This document shows, one piece after another, positions 1 through 6,112 of a DNA stretch of 6,136 bases. Source of the DNA: Acidobacteriaceae bacterium (GTDB taxonomy: Bacteria > Acidobacteriota > Terriglobia > Terriglobales > Acidobacteriaceae); the NCBI GenBank assembly GCA_025462785.1, contig JAOAPG010000138.1, positions 1-6,136 on the forward strand, written 5' to 3'. Both the position numbers and the translations under genes were made by a program. The notes below the pieces were generated by a model that was not told where the DNA came from, ran no database searches, and saw nothing but the letters and a program-made list of their open reading frames with translations. Within the stretch, counting starts at the first letter, position 1. Each line of letters starts with the position of its first letter.

Positions 1-714
1 GCCTTTCTCGATCACGCCCGCTCAGTGCTATCGCAGGTTGAAGCGGCAGCCGAAGCTGCACGCCGGGTCGCTCATCCCGCCAAGCCATGCTTCTCCATGG
101 GCTTTCTGACCGGACACGAATTGACGTGGATGCCCGAAGCCTTACGGATCTTGCGGGACGAACTGCCCAGTATCGACGTGATGATATCGAGTCAATACTC
201 GCCTTTACTTGCGGACAGCCTTTCAAAAGGAAAAATCGATGCGGCTTTTCTTCGGCGGGAAAAAGGGGTGCCCGGGTTGGCGTTTCGTCTTCTAGTGAAG
301 GAGCCGTTGGTGGTGATCTTGCCGAGTGACCACCGACTCTCTGCGCTCAAAGCCATCAGTCCCGAGGATTTAGTGGGCGAGCCATTCGTGATTGTGTCGA
401 ACACGGCTCCTGTACTGCGCGCCGTCATCGACGATTACCTGAAGCGGTCCGGAATCAATATCACCCCTGCTCACGAAGCGGACCACGTCACGATGGGGAT
501 CTCCCTAATAATCTCGGCGCGTGGCGTAGGGCTGTTACCTGCTTACGCACAGAACTTTCTCCCTTCATCTGTAACGAGTCGATCTTTGAAGGGAGATACG
601 CCGACTATCGATCTGGTCCTCGGCTACAAAAAGTCGAACCAGTCTCCCATCCTGAAGCTTTTGCTTTCGAGATTGGACGAACTGGTCGCTCGCGCGGCGA
701 GTAAGACCCAGTAG
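1..714 (+). CDS. LysR-type transcriptional regulator, C-terminal part (5' end outside window)
   Basis: The reading frame is open from base 1, and 237 codons are visible before the TAG stop. LysR regulators are usually about 300 residues, so the winged helix-turn-helix (about 60 residues) lies upstream. The first codons (AFLDHARSVLSQVEAAAEAA) look like the long linker helix that follows that domain. The effector-binding domain then starts near CFSMGFLTGHELTWMPEAL and shows the usual marks: a KGKIDAAFLRR segment, then KEPLVVILPSDHRLS, then VGEPFVIVS, and late in the domain ISARGVGLLPAYAQNFLP. The order and spacing fit the substrate-binding domain of aromatic-acid or HcaR/BenM-like LysR proteins, but the effector cannot be read from the sequence. 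The GTG at 25 is an internal codon, not the true start. The next gene in the same direction is over 500 bases away, so its target is not evident here. The family call is confident and the specificity is unknown. Confidence 0.93.
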   Translation, partial: AFLDHARSVLSQVEAAAEAARRVAHPAKPCFSMGFLTGHELTWMPEALRILRDELPSIDVMISSQYSPLLADSLSKGKIDAAFLRREKGVPGLAFRLLVKEPLVVILPSDHRLSALKAISPEDLVGEPFVIVSNTAPVLRAVIDDYLKRSGINITPAHEADHVTMGISLIISARGVGLLPAYAQNFLPSSVTSRSLKGDTPTIDLVLGYKKSNQSPILKLLLSRLDELVARAASKTQ

Positions 715-735
715 AACTCCGAAGGGATGTTGGCT

Positions 736-751
736 CGAGAGCAAACTCTCG
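736..751 (+). other. Small hairpin after the LysR gene
   Basis: CGAGAG and CTCTCG pair perfectly around a CAAA loop, 22 bases past the LysR stop codon. The position suits a transcription end, but the sequence after it (CAATCAATGC) has no T-run. It may be a weak or Rho-assisted end, or chance. Confidence 0.25.
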
Positions 752-1220
752 CAATCAATGCAAGGACAAGCTCTCCGGCCTGCAAAAAAGCAGTCTGGAC
801 CGTTTTTGTCGCGCGCTTTCGTTTTTCAACGCCAGACTTTGTGATCCTCAAACCGGGTTTGGGGAGAACCGTCAATTTGTCTTCGGTTTCCGTGACAATT
901 GTTCCTGCGTTACATTCAGTTTTCGCGCGGCATCTCAGCCAATTTTAGTGCGCGGCCCGCTGGAGCGCCGCTCGGGCGCGGGAAATGATAAATTTTTGGT
1001 GCTCTTGTTACCCAAACTTGGCCGCTGGCATCTTAGGGGCCTGGCAAAGTATGGGGCGACGGGTTAGCCGACCCGCTACCCACATCGTTAATTCTTCTCT
1101 TACCACAAACGGCGCGAACTTTGGCCGATGGTAAGCCCCTGCACATCTTCCTTTCTGACTTGTCCGTTAAGCTGGCAGGCTCGGATACCTGGATGAAAGC
1201 GGAATAAACGTAGCGCGGGC

Positions 1221-1249
1221 TTATTCGAATCTTTCCAATCTGGTATAGG
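1221..1249 (+). promoter_or_regulatory. Weak sigma-70-like promoter candidate before the DoxX gene
   Basis: TTATTC (1221-1226) and TATAGG (1244-1249) are separated by exactly 17 bases. The -10 element matches four of six consensus positions and the -35 element is poor. The -10 element ends about 21 bases before the DoxX start codon, leaving a short leader that contains the GAGG ribosome binding site. The candidate rests on position and spacing only. Confidence 0.25.
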
Positions 1250-1270
1250 ATTCTCTGGACGAGGTTCACC

Positions 1271-1777
1271 ATGACAATGATCGCAACCTCAGTGCGAAGT
1301 GATGGAACCACAGTAGCCCACCAACCACAAGCAGCAAACGGTCTGGCAATCGTGCGACTGACGATCGGCGCGATGTTCGTTTGGGTCTTTTTCGAAAACC
1401 TGGGAAAGGGTCTCTACACTCGCGCAGGCTACGCGGGCCTGATCAACTACTACATCCAGCACAGTCATTCGCCGGCCATATGGAAATCGGTTATGGCAAT
1501 GGCGGCGAGCCACGCCGCGATGGCAGCTCCTATGCAGGCCATGACCGAGATCTCTCTCGGTATCCTGCTCGTCATCGGTCTGCTTACCCGACCAGCTGCA
1601 TTTGTGGGTTTTCTGTATCTCGGAAGCCTTTGGATCTCGGAGTGGGGCACCGCGTGGATATGGGAACTCCTGGTTCCGGTGCTCGCATCACTTGGGCTCG
1701 CTGTCGGACGCGCCGGCCGGAGATGGGGTGTTGACGCATTGCTGTCGCAACGGTGGCCATCTTCTCCGTGGTGGTGA
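1271..1777 (+). CDS. DoxX/DoxD-like integral membrane protein
   Basis: This is a 168-residue membrane protein with about four hydrophobic segments: residues 25-42 (AIVRLTIGAMFVWVFFENL region), 92-105, 107-122 and 127-146. The pattern, with a conserved Arg after 'AIV' in the first helix and the run MTEISLGILLVIGLLTRP before the second pair, fits the DoxX family, including the small DoxD subunit of thiosulfate:quinone oxidoreductase. Most bacterial members have no proven substrate, and nothing nearby points to sulfur metabolism, so only the family is claimed. The ATG at 1271 is preferred over the ATG two codons later because GAGG (1261-1264) sits six bases upstream of it. The gene ends with TGA at 1775-1777. 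The downstream glycosyltransferase lies in the same frame directly behind this stop, so the two are very likely co-transcribed and translationally coupled. Confidence 0.85.
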   Translation: MTMIATSVRSDGTTVAHQPQAANGLAIVRLTIGAMFVWVFFENLGKGLYTRAGYAGLINYYIQHSHSPAIWKSVMAMAASHAAMAAPMQAMTEISLGILLVIGLLTRPAAFVGFLYLGSLWISEWGTAWIWELLVPVLASLGLAVGRAGRRWGVDALLSQRWPSSPWW

Positions 1778-1792
1778 TTGGACCAAGCTCAC

Positions 1793-2500
1793 GTGCGAGT
1801 GTCCGTCATCATCCCCACCCATAATGAAGCGCAGGCGATTGAGTGCGTTTTAGCGGATATCCCGTCCGATCTCACGACCGAGGTCATCGTTGTCGACAGC
1901 AACTCGAGTGACGGGACGCCCGAGATCGCCGCAAGAATGGGGGCCCGCGTCGTTCAGGAAGCGCGGCGCGGCTATGGGCGGGCGTGCCTTACCGGGCTGG
2001 CTGCAGCAAATTCCCCTGACGTGGTTGTGTTCCTTGACGGCGACTACAGCGATCGGCCCTCCGAACTGCCGATTCTTTTAGCGCCAATCACTGAAGGGCG
2101 TGCGGACATCACGCTTGGTTCCCGCCTGCAGGAGCGGAGTTCTGCTGGGGCGCTGCCTTGGCATCAAGTGTTTGGTAATCGACTCGCCGCCGGCCTAATC
2201 AGACTTCTTTATGGACTAGACATCAGTGATCTCGGCCCGTTTCGCGCTGGCCGCGCCGACGTATTACACACCCTCGCGCTCGAAGAGACCACGTATGGCT
2301 GGGCGGTTGAGATGATCCTCAAAGGCGCGCTGGCTGGATTCCGCGTGGTTGAAGTCCCGGTGAGCTACTACCCGCGCATCGGAAAGTCGAAGATCGGCGG
2401 TACGTTGAAGGGCACGGTCGGCGCCGCTTGGTTCATTCTCAGCTTGATAGTGCGCTATTATTTCCGGCACCGAAGGGCCGGGAGACGACGGCCAGCGTAG
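1793..2500 (+). CDS. Family 2 glycosyltransferase, polyprenyl-phosphate sugar synthase type (DPM1/DPG-like)
   Basis: The predicted enzyme is a cytoplasmic GT-A-fold transferase that moves a sugar from a nucleotide sugar to a polyprenyl phosphate. Counting from the GTG at 1793 (235 residues), it has the family start VSVIIPTHNEA, the nucleotide-binding VIVVDSNSSDGT (32-42), a basic GYGRAC loop near 60-65, and the metal-binding LDGD (81-84, Asp82 and Asp84). The C-terminal half has the YYPRIGKSKIGG motif typical of DPM/DPG-synthase-like proteins, then one hydrophobic stretch (AAWFILSLIV) and a basic tail. The true start is uncertain. TTG at 1778 directly follows the DoxX stop and adds five residues. 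GTG at 1793 or 1799 places the start right at the conserved first beta strand, and 1793 is chosen for that reason. No start has a strong Shine-Dalgarno sequence, in line with coupled translation from the DoxX gene. The sugar is unknown. Confidence 0.88.
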   Translation: MRVSVIIPTHNEAQAIECVLADIPSDLTTEVIVVDSNSSDGTPEIAARMGARVVQEARRGYGRACLTGLAAANSPDVVVFLDGDYSDRPSELPILLAPITEGRADITLGSRLQERSSAGALPWHQVFGNRLAAGLIRLLYGLDISDLGPFRAGRADVLHTLALEETTYGWAVEMILKGALAGFRVVEVPVSYYPRIGKSKIGGTLKGTVGAAWFILSLIVRYYFRHRRAGRRRPA

Positions 2501-2512
2501 GTCCGCGTCGTC
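2484..2512 (+). other. Hairpin spanning the glycosyltransferase stop codon
   Basis: GACGACG (2484-2490) pairs perfectly with CGTCGTC (2506-2512) around a 15-base loop that contains the TAG stop (2498-2500). The GC-rich stem is followed by CACTAAGAAAA rather than a T-run, so it is not a clear intrinsic terminator. It could slow RNA decay or be chance. Confidence 0.25.
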
Positions 2513-2613
2513 CACTAAGAAAACTCCAGCGGAGATGCTTCGGAGTGCTGAAAAACGTATTGTGTAGGTTTTCGTTTCTTCCCCAGAATGAACTATGCGA
2601 AGATGTCCCGCAT

Positions 2614-2620
2614 GGGGAGG
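2614..2620 (+). promoter_or_regulatory. Strong ribosome binding site for the broken exported-protein gene
   Basis: GGGGAGG ends five bases before the ATG at 2626. It fixes the start of a gene that is otherwise split between frames and shows that the N-terminal signal-peptide fragment is a real gene start. Confidence 0.7.
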
Positions 2621-2625
2621 TTGTC

Positions 2626-3201
2626 ATGCGTGTAGCAACCACGATTTTTTTCGCCGTCGCGTGTGGGCTGTCCGCAATTGCTCAGGATTCCACTCCGGTT
2701 CAACCACAACAGCAAGTTCAGCCCGAAGATGCAACGGCTCGAAGCGCGATACGAGACCTGTGCGAAGCACTACATTCCCCCTGAGAAATGCACACCGGAA
2801 ATCTACCAGCAATTGAAGGACAAGGATGAGGCTCCCCCAGACTCCAAAACAGCAACGGCATTGAGTGCTGTGAGGGAGTATCGGACTAGGCTCAAGAATC
2901 CTGACAGCATGCAGGTTCACACTGCTTATGTGACCAACAATGGTGCGGTGTGCTTAGAAATTTGCGGGGCAGAATGCTATGGGCGGTATGTCCGTTTCTC
3001 GTAGCGAACAAGGGAAGGGGTAAGTGGATGGATGAGGGTGGTTTTTTCGGTGGGATGGCAGCCGATCACAGCGGCACTTATCAGGTTGACAGGTGGGGTG
3101 GGGCTTGCTACAAAGTCAAAGCCTTCGCGAAGCAGGGAGATTTGTATCCGGGGACGGACGTGACTGAGAGGGTCAACCAAGCGTTGAAAGATACGAAATG
3201 A
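2626..3201 (+). pseudogene. Small exported protein, broken by three +1 frameshifts (gene A)
   Basis: No frame carries the whole gene. The first frame gives a signal peptide (MRVATTIFFAVACGLSAIAQ, likely cleaved after AIA at residue 19) and a Gln/Pro-rich stretch. The second frame gives ARYETCAKHYIPPEKCTPEI and later VREYRTRLKNPDSMQV. The third gives only GGMSVSRSEQGKG. The first frame is then re-entered for KWMDEGGFFGG, TYQVDRWGGACYK and PGTDVTERVNQALK. Each change is +1 and can be repaired by removing one base from CCC (2722-2724, position approximate), GGGG (2966-2969) and GGGG (3017-3020). The repaired protein has 190 residues and reads smoothly, with cysteines at 45, 55, 109, 113 and 160. 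I associate this architecture (signal peptide, RLKNPDSMQV-like segment, GGM motif, VDRWGG near the end) with uncharacterised acidobacterial proteins; this is from memory, and no function is known to me. The last codon overlaps the ATG of the next gene (ATGA). Confidence 0.75.
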
Positions 3202-3627
3202 GTTGTCAGACGACCCACCCACTGGAGTTCATTGTTGGCACGTTGTCTAGCATTACCGCGGCCGCCATCGTCGCAGCTTTTCTGTGGACAAAAACGTCAT
3301 TGGATTGCGCGAGAACTGGAGAAGATCAACTGGAAACGTTCAGGGAACGTGTGGTGGTTGGCGTGTGATCTTCACAGCATCAAATTGCTGGCCAGTCTTA
3401 ACAGCCTCGAAAAGATGCGCATTGCGATGGACAAAGTATTCGGTCATGCTCAAGCGTTTCACATGGATGAGCACGTGCTATCTGGAATACGAAAACTAAA
3501 AAGCACCTTCTACTCCAAAGAACCTCTCACTGACGGTGACAAGACTGAAATCCGTGAACAGGTGGACGCGATAATAAATTATTGCGGCAAGCTGGCGATA
3601 ACGAATCAGCCGGACTTCAAGCCTTAG
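3198..3627 (+). pseudogene. Small single-pass membrane protein with one +1 frameshift (gene B)
   Basis: An ATG at 3198 overlaps the gene A stop (ATGA) and opens with MSCQTTHPLEFIVGTLSS, followed by a hydrophobic helix ending IVAAFLWTK. That frame stops at about 3368. The frame one base over is open from 3232 to the stop at 3627 and carries IARELEKINWKRSGNVWWLA and a long helical region. Removing one A from AAAAA (3290-3294) joins the two as FLWTKRHWIARELEKINW, a 142-residue protein with a membrane helix at about 9-30 and a charged, helical, probably cytoplasmic domain. The part from 3232 could be made alone from the TTG there, but its first 20 or so residues (LARCLALPRPPSS) look like out-of-frame reading, and no ribosome site precedes them. 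I do not recognise a named family. The WWLACDL segment resembles a helical motif seen in other small membrane-anchored proteins of unknown role. It was probably translated by coupling to gene A. Confidence 0.65.
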
Positions 3628-3665
3628 CCTGCATCGTACCTGCCGTTTCACCTGCCGTTAGCCTG
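3624..3665 (+). repeat. Nested short direct repeats at the end of gene B
   Basis: ACCTGCCGTT occurs at 3638-3647 and again at 3650-3659, two bases apart. TTAGCCTG occurs at 3624-3631, covering the gene B stop, and again at 3658-3665. The outer pair therefore encloses the inner pair. This looks like a small slippage or duplication scar beyond the damaged gene. Confidence 0.55.
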
Positions 3666-3852
3666 AACTACCATGTACAAAGATCAACTTTCAACGCCCG
3701 TCATTCTGTCTAAGTTGTTGTAACTACGTTTGGGCATGGATTCGAGCCCTACATGAGGAGCATCTTTCAGTAGTTTATGATTCGTAGCGTGCTGTTGAAG
3801 AAGGCTAGCCCAGATACATCCAAATGTTATGAAGTCCGCAACCGAGGCGGTA
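3628..3852. other. Gap before the DUF2064 gene, with short direct repeats
   Basis: About 225 bases without a gene. It contains two short direct-repeat pairs near its start, described separately. No convincing promoter or terminator was found, although the distance suggests that a promoter for the downstream glycosyltransferase pair lies here. Confidence 0.5.
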
Positions 3853-4560
3853 ATGCGTTCGTCAGATAGTGACCGTGTGCTGGTAATCATGGCGAAGGCA
3901 CCAAGGCCAGGCGCGGTCAAGACCCGTCTCGTCCCCAGCCTTTCTCCGGAGGCTGTCACTGCTTTCTATTGCTGTCTACTGGACGACACGCTGGCGCTGG
4001 CGCGGTCATTGAGCGATGTGGAAGTTGCCATCATGTGCCCGGACACCGATGTAAACGAGCTGACACAGTTGGCAGGTGGTGAAGTGAGCGTAGTTGCCCA
4101 GAAAGGTGCGGGTCTTGCTGCAGGCCTCACTTCGGTGTTTGCTCACTTCGCAGAAGGTCATCAAAGACGCACGATTGCTTTCAACAGCGACAGCCCACAC
4201 CTGCCGCGTTCTGTTCTCGAAGACGCATTCGAAATGCTGGCCGCACATGACGTGGTCGTGGGATCAACGCACGACGGAGGCTACTATCTCGTAGGAGCAA
4301 AGGCTTCTCATCCTACCCTTTTCGCACGCGACGGAATGGGCACCAGCAGTGCGCTGGAGAGACTCCTATCGCGCGCACGAGCTCTTGAGCTATCCGTGGG
4401 TTTAGCAGATCCTTTTTACGACATTGATATAGCTGACGACCTGACTCGCTTGGCAGCGGAGTTGCGTGTGGCTCCAGCAAGGGCGCCACGCACGGCAGAG
4501 TGGCTTAAAGCGTGGGAGCTTGCGGCGGGACATTCTCGGACGGGCACGGGAGAATTGTAA
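3853..4560 (+). CDS. DUF2064 / TIGR04282-type transferase (GT-A-like fold)
   Basis: From ATG 3853 the protein has 235 residues. The family hallmarks are all present: VLVIMAKAPRPGAVKTRL (9-26), the signature phosphate-binding N-terminus shared with nucleotidyltransferases; FNSDSPHLP (110-118), the probable metal and sugar-binding loop; GSTHDGGYYLVG (137-148); and YDIDIADDLTRL (189-200). In databases the family is called rSAM/selenodomain-associated transferase 1 or an arsenosugar-biosynthesis glycosyltransferase. No radical-SAM or arsenic gene is visible here, so that role is not claimed. It is soluble and cytoplasmic. Its frame also has an ATG at 3829, but that has no ribosome site, whereas GAGG (3844-3847) lies five bases before the ATG at 3853. 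The later start also places the conserved first strand near the N-terminus. The next gene starts two bases after its TAA, so the pair forms an operon. Confidence 0.9.
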   Translation: MRSSDSDRVLVIMAKAPRPGAVKTRLVPSLSPEAVTAFYCCLLDDTLALARSLSDVEVAIMCPDTDVNELTQLAGGEVSVVAQKGAGLAAGLTSVFAHFAEGHQRRTIAFNSDSPHLPRSVLEDAFEMLAAHDVVVGSTHDGGYYLVGAKASHPTLFARDGMGTSSALERLLSRARALELSVGLADPFYDIDIADDLTRLAAELRVAPARAPRTAEWLKAWELAAGHSRTGTGEL

Positions 4561-4562
4561 TA

Positions 4563-6026
4563 ATGAAGGTCACCCCCGAGTGGAGAGTGTACGCGCTCGG
4601 CGCCACCTTGTGCGTGGCGTTAACGATCTGCTCACGCAACTTCGGCGATAGAGGCGGACCGTATTTCATGGCATCTTTGACGCTTGCGGGAATTGTGTAC
4701 CTGTTAGCGATCCGTGAATTTTTCGCAACGATAAAATTTGAACGACGATTTTCGCGACGTGTTGTGGTCATCGGGCTCGTCCTGGCTGCTGTGTGGCACG
4801 TTGAATTTCTTCGGCTGCCCGCGGGCGCCGATGATGATGTCCATCGATATGTTTGGGACGGTCGCCTGCAGAGACTCGGCTACAACCCCTATATTGTCGT
4901 TCCCAGCGATCCTGCCGTTAAGGGGCTGCATACTCCGGAAACCCGCAACTTGAACAACCCGGATCTGCCGAGCCCATATCCACCGGGCGCGCAGCTATTC
5001 TTCCGCGCTGTCACCGCCATTCACGAATCTACATTTGCGTTGAAACTAGCATTCGTAATTTGCGATTTGGCAATTGTTCTCGTGTTGCTCGATATCTTGC
5101 GTTGTACCCGGCAGCGAGCGCACCTGGTTCTGGCGTTCGCCTGGAACCCATTGTTGGCCATTGAGGTGGCGGGAAGCGGTCACATTGATATTGTCGGCTC
5201 GCTATTGTTGGTGGTGTCCGCCGCTGCGCTGTTGCGCCGATGGCGGGCAATTGCGGCCCTCGGACTGGGACTGGCTATAGCAGTGAAATTTCTGCCGGTC
5301 GTACTCCTGCCCCTCTACTGGAAGCGGGTCCGAATCCGCGACGCTGCGATGGCGGTAGCCGTAGTCGGACTCCTGTATGTGCCATTTCTTGGTCACGGCG
5401 GCATTCCGATGGGCTCGCTTGGTACATATGTGCAGAATTTCCGCTTCAATGGTCCCGTGTTTGCGGCACTCGGTCATCTCGCGCCTCCGCAGTTGCTAGC
5501 AGGCCTGGCAGTGCTCGTCGGATTAGTGACTGCAACCTGGCTAAGAAGAGCAGCGCCCGAGTGGTCCCCGGACCAAGGAGCCTTAACCACAGAGGACACA
5601 GAATTTCACAGAAGAGATGCCACAGTGGTTCCTCTGTGTAACCCTGTGTCCTCCGTAGTTCAAGCTCCTGCATTTGCCTCGACTGCAAAGAACTCCAAAT
5701 TGAGACACCACCTGTCTCCTGACCAATTCGCCTGGCCAATTGCAGCCTCTCTTTTGTGTGCACCCGTCGTATTCCCATGGTATCTTCTCTGGCTGCTGCC
5801 ATTTCTGACGTCCGCCTCGACGCTGCTGATCATCATCTGGACGGTGAGCATTATCCCCACTTACGTCATGTGGCACTTGCGCACAGTTGGGCGTCCGTGG
5901 GGGTCGCTTCCTGGTTGGGTGATGCTGCTGGAATACGGATGCGTCGCAACGGCCGGTGCCATGATTGTATTGCGCCGGTTCATGCGATCGGCGCTATATC
6001 GATACTCAAACAAACCAGTACAGTGA
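4563..6026 (+). CDS. Multi-pass GT-C-type membrane glycosyltransferase (mannosyltransferase / GT87-like)
   Basis: A 487-residue polytopic membrane protein. After two N-terminal helices (about 8-23 and 34-54) and a third (66-84), the first large loop holds ADDDVHRYVWDGRLQRLGYN (89-108), the acidic motif and RYxWDGRxQxxGxNPY signature of GT-C enzymes that use lipid-linked sugars. SPYPPGAQLFF (137-147), SGHIDIVGSLLLV (205-217), VKFLPVVLLPLYW (241-253) and FPWYLLWLLPFL (404-415) are further family marks and lie in or beside later helices. The active site is expected on the outer face of the membrane. The ATG at 4563 is chosen over the GTG at 4512 because it follows the upstream stop by two bases and has GGGAG (4548-4552) ahead of it. 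Residues 339-369 (bases 5577-5668) are encoded by a palindromic repeat and have no family counterpart that I recognise. Substrate and sugar are unknown. Confidence 0.87.
   Translation: MKVTPEWRVYALGATLCVALTICSRNFGDRGGPYFMASLTLAGIVYLLAIREFFATIKFERRFSRRVVVIGLVLAAVWHVEFLRLPAGADDDVHRYVWDGRLQRLGYNPYIVVPSDPAVKGLHTPETRNLNNPDLPSPYPPGAQLFFRAVTAIHESTFALKLAFVICDLAIVLVLLDILRCTRQRAHLVLAFAWNPLLAIEVAGSGHIDIVGSLLLVVSAAALLRRWRAIAALGLGLAIAVKFLPVVLLPLYWKRVRIRDAAMAVAVVGLLYVPFLGHGGIPMGSLGTYVQNFRFNGPVFAALGHLAPPQLLAGLAVLVGLVTATWLRRAAPEWSPDQGALTTEDTEFHRRDATVVPLCNPVSSVVQAPAFASTAKNSKLRHHLSPDQFAWPIAASLLCAPVVFPWYLLWLLPFLTSASTLLIIIWTVSIIPTYVMWHLRTVGRPWGSLPGWVMLLEYGCVATAGAMIVLRRFMRSALYRYSNKPVQ
5577..5668. repeat. Imperfect palindromic repeat element inside a coding gene
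   Basis: The arms 5577-5612 and 5633-5668 are inverted copies that match at 29 of 36 positions, around a 20-base centre that holds a further small palindrome (CCAC-A-GTGG). The core AACCACAGAGGACACAG with CTGTGTCCTCCGTAGTT is the type of dispersed palindrome I have seen many times in acidobacterial and some other environmental genomes, usually between genes. Here it lies fully within the membrane glycosyltransferase frame with no stop codon, and encodes residues such as LTTEDTEFHRRD. The best analogy is with protein-coding palindromic elements of Rickettsia. Whether it is mobile cannot be judged from one copy. Confidence 0.8.
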
Positions 6027-6098
6027 TTTGGCCAACACGCGACTTCTGTATCCGGAAATCCGGAGGTCTCATCCAAAACAACATCCGTTGAATTCACC

Positions 6099-6106
6099 AA
6101 GGAGGG
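6099..6106 (+). promoter_or_regulatory. Near-perfect ribosome binding site for the last gene
   Basis: AAGGAGGG lies six bases before the ATG at 6113. It is the closest match to the anti-Shine-Dalgarno sequence in the window and marks a probably well-translated gene. Confidence 0.8.
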
Positions 6107-6112
6107 ACGTTC

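Larger units (their letters stand above)
715..1270. other. Long intergenic gap without a recognisable gene
   Basis: No reading frame here has a protein I recognise. The short open frames at 727-948 (+) and 1033-1311 (-) look like chance frames with no credible ribosome binding site or domain. A 6-bp hairpin, CGAGAG-CAAA-CTCTCG, lies at 736-751, shortly after the LysR stop, but no T-run follows, so it is a poor intrinsic terminator. AGTCTGG (790-796) and CCAGACT, about 36 bases later, form a loose inverted repeat of unknown meaning. No tRNA-like or CRISPR-like structure was seen. The only promoter-like signal is the weak one just before the DoxX gene. Confidence 0.6.

Noticed and set aside
727..948. 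Plus-strand open frame of 73 codons after the LysR gene
   Set aside because: No Shine-Dalgarno sequence, no recognisable motif, and an uneven residue make-up typical of non-coding DNA.
1033..1311. Minus-strand open frame of 92 codons before and over the DoxX start
   Set aside because: It has no recognisable domain or ribosome site, it overlaps the start of a well-supported gene, and its composition looks like chance.
1775..1777. In-frame TGA between DoxX and the glycosyltransferase as a selenocysteine codon
   Set aside because: DoxX ends at a normal family position and the glycosyltransferase begins at a normal family start. No Sec-dependent motif or convincing SECIS-like hairpin follows the TGA.
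2428..2784. 118-codon frame starting inside the GT2 gene and running into gene A
   Set aside because: Its first part is out-of-frame reading of the glycosyltransferase end. Only the part from ATG 2626, with its own strong ribosome site, is a real gene start.
3624..3665. Short direct repeats as a CRISPR or integrase attachment site
   Set aside because: Units are 8-10 bases with spacings of 2 and 26 bases. There is no array, no tRNA gene and no recombinase nearby.
5583..5876. Minus-strand open frame across the palindromic repeat
   Set aside because: It reads the repeat backwards (RVTQRNH and similar), a familiar artefact of this repeat type, and is antisense to a well-supported gene.
6051..6064. 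TCCGG-AAAT-CCGGA hairpin after the membrane glycosyltransferase as a terminator
   Set aside because: The stem is only five base pairs and no T-run follows.
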